NCBI GenBank assembly: GCA_000727475.1
Contig: KL647294.1
Coordinates: forward strand, 3,369,452-3,433,451
Source: Sarcocystis neurona
Taxonomy: Eukaryota > Apicomplexa > Conoidasida > Eucoccidiorida > Sarcocystidae
Length of the DNA stretch: 64,000 bases
Reading direction: 5' to 3'
Under the pieces are notes generated by a model, which worked only from the letters and a program-made list of their open reading frames with translations, made no database searches and had not been told where the DNA came from. A program made the position numbers and the translations under genes. Positions within the stretch are counted from its first letter, which is position 1; each line of letters starts with the position of its first letter. This document shows, piece by piece, positions 60,337 to 64,000 of this stretch.

Positions 60337-61344
60337 GATTACTTCCATTTGAGCACTAAGCAGTGCATCTCATCTTTATCGTCACGACGATACGAGTCGA
60401 CTCTGCTGGTTTTTTTCCGATAGTGAGGGCAGTGGACCCTTGCGAAGGAAATTGTATATGCGATGTGGTAAGTATATGTTAGCCGCCTGGTCACGCGGCG
60501 GGCTGTTCGTTTGAATCACTGGCCACGCCGTCTACCTACGAATGAATTATTTTTCCAGTGGATATAAGTGCCTGCAGTCACCTCCCTTTTCCTCTCTGTA
60601 GCCGTATACATACGGATCCCCATGGGCTAATCGTGCACACATGTACAACCGATCGCATGGGGTCAACGGTAGCTGGCAGTGGCGTTGACAGCGTCCGTGT
60701 GAAAGTGCGCGTGTAAGGGAGCCGTAACGATTACGTACACATGTGTAAAGGCACCTTCGTTCACATCTACACTTGGATGCATTTGTGTCAGTACAAGGTA
60801 TCTGCGTGTTCATGGTGGTGTCGACATCATCCGTGCACAACTCCTTGAATCTACATAAGAGTTCACAGCAGTGGGTTATGAGTCTCTCTGTCTTGTTTAT
60901 CCGTTTCAATTCACATTTATCCTGTACACCTTCCTGGTGATCTCACTAATCAGCTTCCCATGCTCCATAATTGGATATATGTACGTGGTATATCTGCAAA
61001 ACATTCCAGCATTTCTGGTGTTTGTGTAACACCGTGCACGTTCTTTTCTTCCAGTGGTCGTCTCTTTTCCAGCAGTAGTATGCGTCTTCCCCGCACCTCC
61101 CGCCTTCGTTGTGAATGCTTGTACGTGTATGTGCATACATACGTTTATGCATACAGATATGCAGGCCTATAGTTGCATATCCGTCCAAAGGTCCTACGTG
61201 CTTCTTGTTGTGTCTAAAATCTTCCACCTTTCTCCCGTCTCCCCCCGATCTCGGGTACGGAAACAAGGAATTTTTTCCAGCGCCAGATAATGGCGAGATG
61301 AGTTACGCAGCTGAAGCCTCAGAAGAAAAAAGTGCGTGGCCACG

Positions 61345-61476
61345 ATGGATGAAATGCGCGCGCAGCTCGCCTCTTTGATGGAGAGTATCAAGGCCCAGCC
61401 TACCGACTTCACAGACCCTGAAGTCTGCAAATACTACCTTACAGGTCTCTGCCCCCACGACCTGTTCGAAAATACC
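61345..61476 (+). CDS. LUC7-related splicing factor, first coding exon (3' partial)
   Basis: ATG at 61345 opens 44 codons ending exactly at the donor AATACC|GTAAGT, phase 0. The peptide begins MDEMRAQLASLMES and continues DFTDPEVCKYYLTGLCPHDL. This matches the N-terminus of LUC7 proteins: MRxxLDxLMG, then FxDxxVCKxxLxxxCPHDxxxxT, with the Cys pair and His opening the first CCCH-type zinc finger. Known: LUC7 is a U1 snRNP-associated factor that helps select 5' splice sites in the nucleus. The remaining zinc-finger residues (LGxCxxxH) should be in the next exon, which I could not find before the window ends, so the first intron is at least about 2.5 kb. The start is chosen because family members begin at this position. 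Family assignment is firm. Confidence 0.9.
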
Positions 61477-64000
61477 GTAAGTCTACACGACATCTGTCGA
61501 CGTTTCTGCTAATGTTCTTGCTGCCGCTGCCGCAGATGTTGTGGGTGTTGTTGGGATCCGTACTGCTGCCGCAGCAACACGCGGTGGCGCCTGTGTGCGT
61601 GTTGGTGTTTTCCGACCACAGTCCTGCGGCTGCTGCTGCGTTCGGTATGGCGCAGCGTAATTGAAACCGCGTGAGCGAAAGGGTTGCTACTGCTGTTGCA
61701 AGCGGACAGGGAGGGCGTAACAACACGAGAAGTACTACACAATGCAGTGCAGGCGACAGAAAAGCAATACATAGGGGATCGCGACGGATCAAATAACCGC
61801 GCTCTTTGACTACACACGTGCGTACACGAATGACCAACGACTGCAGCTGCAGCTGACGCTCGGCTAATCTGATGATGAACAGAGCGAAAGTCGGTGATGA
61901 ACAGCACCCGCATACTATTAGTTCGTTTATGCTTCACGCACAACTGAGTGGATCATCGAAGCTCTGCGACCACCCGACGGGGTGCAGCCACTGCCACCAC
62001 TGTTGCTGGTAGGACTGATGACGTGCTGTCCCATGTACGACCGGTGGTGCCACTGTTCTTGCTGCTGCTGCGGGGCTACTACGGCTGCCGGTGGAGAGGG
62101 TTAGAATGGCTATTTGTGGCGCCATGTGAAAGGTGTACTTACGTGTATGCCGCTCTGAGCAGGACGGAGGCACTCTACTACGTTGCGCTACTGAGGAAGT
62201 AAAGTGCGGTATCGATACATATGCATGCATGTTTACATATCCTGGACCCTGTTCATTCTGCTGGCTATGGCAGTACTGTAACCGGAGCCACACACTCGAT
62301 GTTGAATTCTGCTGACGCGCAGTTCCGCAAGAGGATTTTGCGTCCTCATTTTGTTGAAGCGAGCAGAAGCTACAGGGGCTTCCAGTAGCAGTGTGACTCA
62401 TTTTTGCTGCCAAAGAGCGAGTGGTAGAGACAAACCTCTCATTCCTTGTGGAGACGGCAAAAAAGGTGGATTTGTGAAGAGGAACACAGGCAGAGGAGAC
62501 CGCCATGCACGTGTGTGTGGTGTATTACATGCATTATGGAAAAAAAGAAAAAGAATGTCTCACTAGCGCGTGCCCCGTGCGTGGGTCGTGTTGTTGTTGC
62601 TGAGTGCAATACTCCGCATATTAGCTAATCGTAAGTACCCTGCCTCTGCTTTCCTGCTTCTTCGTCGCCGTCTTCTCAATCGTCTTCTCCTCCTCCACCG
62701 ACGGTGCCGCCCCCCTGCTGGTGTGTGTCGTGTAACCGGCCGTAGGAAACGGGCTTATATATCAAAGGATACGTAAGTGCTCCAGCTGCACCAGTCTCCT
62801 GCTCCTGTTGCTGCTGCTCTTCCTCTCTTCGCCGGGAAGAAAAAAAGGAGATATACCTCGCTATCCCGTCCCCACTGATGCCGGCAGAGTTTCTTTGCAC
62901 AAAGAAAATCGTTTGGCCTTCCTGTTCGAGCTGCTGATGGATACAGAGACATCCAGCGGTTATCGGTAGTGCCGGTGCAGACATTGCTTTCCTACGTGTG
63001 TGCTATCTCACGCATACGCTGCTGCAATACTTGCTGCTACTCGCCAATCGGAGAGCGCTACAGCGCTGCATACACAGAAGGAGTTGCTAGTTGTCGGTGT
63101 GCCGCCGACGCGGCCCGGCTGATGGTTCTGACGCAGCTCCACTGATGCTGCTGCTGCCCCTGCCCGTGCTCGGGTGGCATTTGCCCCCTTGGTGCAGTTC
63201 CTCTGCTTCGAAGGCAATTCTGTTTGAGCTGCCGCTGGTGCAGCTTAGGTGCTGCTTTAAGTCGCACCGTTGCAAATAGGTAGCGACGTGCGGCTGCTGT
63301 GCGCCACCTGGTCCTGAATACTGGAAGGACGGGTGGCAGATACAGAAACGTACAGACAGCCGAAACTGTAGCATGCAACGGCGACAGTCGCGCATGGTTC
63401 TGCAAAAGCGAAGGCGCGCAACAGCAGTCGCGACGGCACACCGCAGAAGATGCAGCCCTCACGATAATGCCCCGCCCAAAAAGGACAAGTGCAGGCCAGT
63501 CAAGCGGCACCTGTAGATGCACTGCTGAGCAGTGCAGCATCCATTGCAGCAGTAGGACAGGCAGCTTTCATACATCTAGAGGAAAACAGAAACAGCAGAC
63601 AGCAGAGCAAGCGGCAGATGGAATGCCTTAATCGAGTCAGGGACTGCGCAGGGGTTTATTGCTACGGCATCTGCTGGTGCCTCTTATGCGCGTTTTCGCA
63701 CTGCTGGTATTGGAGAGGTGCTGCTGCGGAGGGGGCGTGCTGCTGCTACCGAAGTATTGTCCTGCTACTGATTTAGGCTGCCGGGTACTGCAGGAATGTG
63801 CTGATGAAGGGGGTGGTAGAAATGGAGTAAGAGAAGGCTGGTGGTTGCGAGCTGTGCAGGCAGCCGGATCAGTCGCTAGCCCTGCTCAGTAGGGTCAACA
63901 GCAGTGCGCGCGTGTGTCGTTCCTAGTGGCGCCAGCGGGGTGCTGTTTAGAGCAACCGTATGCATCACCTCTTCATGGGTATTTTTACCGGGCACGCAGG
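61477..64000 (+). other. Probable first intron of the LUC7-related gene; exon-like fragments on both strands
   Basis: Non-microsatellite sequence with scattered CTG/CAG. Protein-like stretches occur but do not continue LUC7. Plus 62860-62968 includes VSLHKENRLAFLFELLMDTE and ends in TAG. Minus 62984 to about 62855 begins MSAPALPITAGCLCIHQQLE and ends at a GCGAG|GTATAT donor-like site. Plus 63485-63630 reads QASQAAPVDALLSSAASIAA, then IHLEENRNSRQQSKRQMECL. None could be placed in a family. Confidence 0.35.

Larger units (their letters stand above)
52930..61344. other. Repeat-poor region without a convincing gene
   Basis: Balanced base composition, few microsatellites and many stop codons. It includes several small tandem duplications listed separately. 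The best frames are 54962-55166 plus, and 58312-58665 minus (MKAADVAKRSAFKTEVRG ... PAQRKQEDPLREQRVYDSG). Both are polar and plausible but motif-free and overlapped by equally long antisense frames. I cannot support a gene here. Confidence 0.55.

Noticed and set aside
1..64000. Search for telomere-like AAACCCT arrays, tRNA genes, snRNA genes and retrotransposon reverse-transcriptase motifs
   Set aside because: None seen by eye on either strand. A covariance-model or profile scan was not possible here.

Overview
The window looks like nuclear DNA of a coccidian parasite of the genus Eimeria. I infer this from three things seen together: very dense CAG/CTG triplet tracts inside and between exons, giving poly-Gln, poly-Ala and poly-Ser runs; long TGTATA/TACA microsatellites; and intron-rich genes of apicomplexan type. 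Alternating repeat-rich and repeat-poor segments are established for Eimeria chromosomes, and this window fits that. The species cannot be told by eye. Most long open frames are low-complexity shadows, because a CAG tract is open in all six frames.

Layout. (1) 1-15212, plus strand: the 3' part of a BEACH-WD40 gene. Four exons are recognisable (about 3051-3446, 7805-8388, 10467-10687 and 11435-15212). They join in phase to rebuild the second half of a BEACH domain, then a repeat-laden WD40 region ending at a TAA. The first half of BEACH and all upstream domains must lie before the window, so 1-3050 is read as intron. (2) 15213-23650: microsatellites and non-coding DNA, with a few CAG islands. 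(3) 23649-24555, minus strand: a Ser/Gln-rich exon with a weak Mon2/Sec7-like motif, then more repeats. (4) 28068-35013, minus strand: a giant Ala/Gln/Ser-rich open frame interrupted by a 673-base assembly gap at 33041-33713. Its C-terminal part carries a clear CBM20 starch-binding domain, itself split by low-complexity insertions. A role in amylopectin metabolism is plausible. (5) 35040-41250: largely unique, no convincing gene. (6) 41269-45147, plus strand: a Gln/Glu-rich exon with a good donor, then a strand-ambiguous CAG/CTG block that may hold more exons. (7) 45150-53000: purine-rich, alanine-coding and microsatellite stretches with a few exon-like fragments. (8) 53000-61344: repeat-poor DNA with several small tandem duplications. 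(9) 61345-61476, plus strand: the first exon of a LUC7-related U1 snRNP splicing factor. Its next exons are not visible before the window ends.

The recognised genes (BEACH-WD40 membrane-trafficking factor, CBM20 glucan-binding protein, LUC7 splicing factor) have no evident functional link. They look like ordinary nuclear neighbours. The most notable structural theme is that homopolymer-coding triplet tracts have entered conserved folded domains (BEACH, CBM20, WD40) without breaking the frame.
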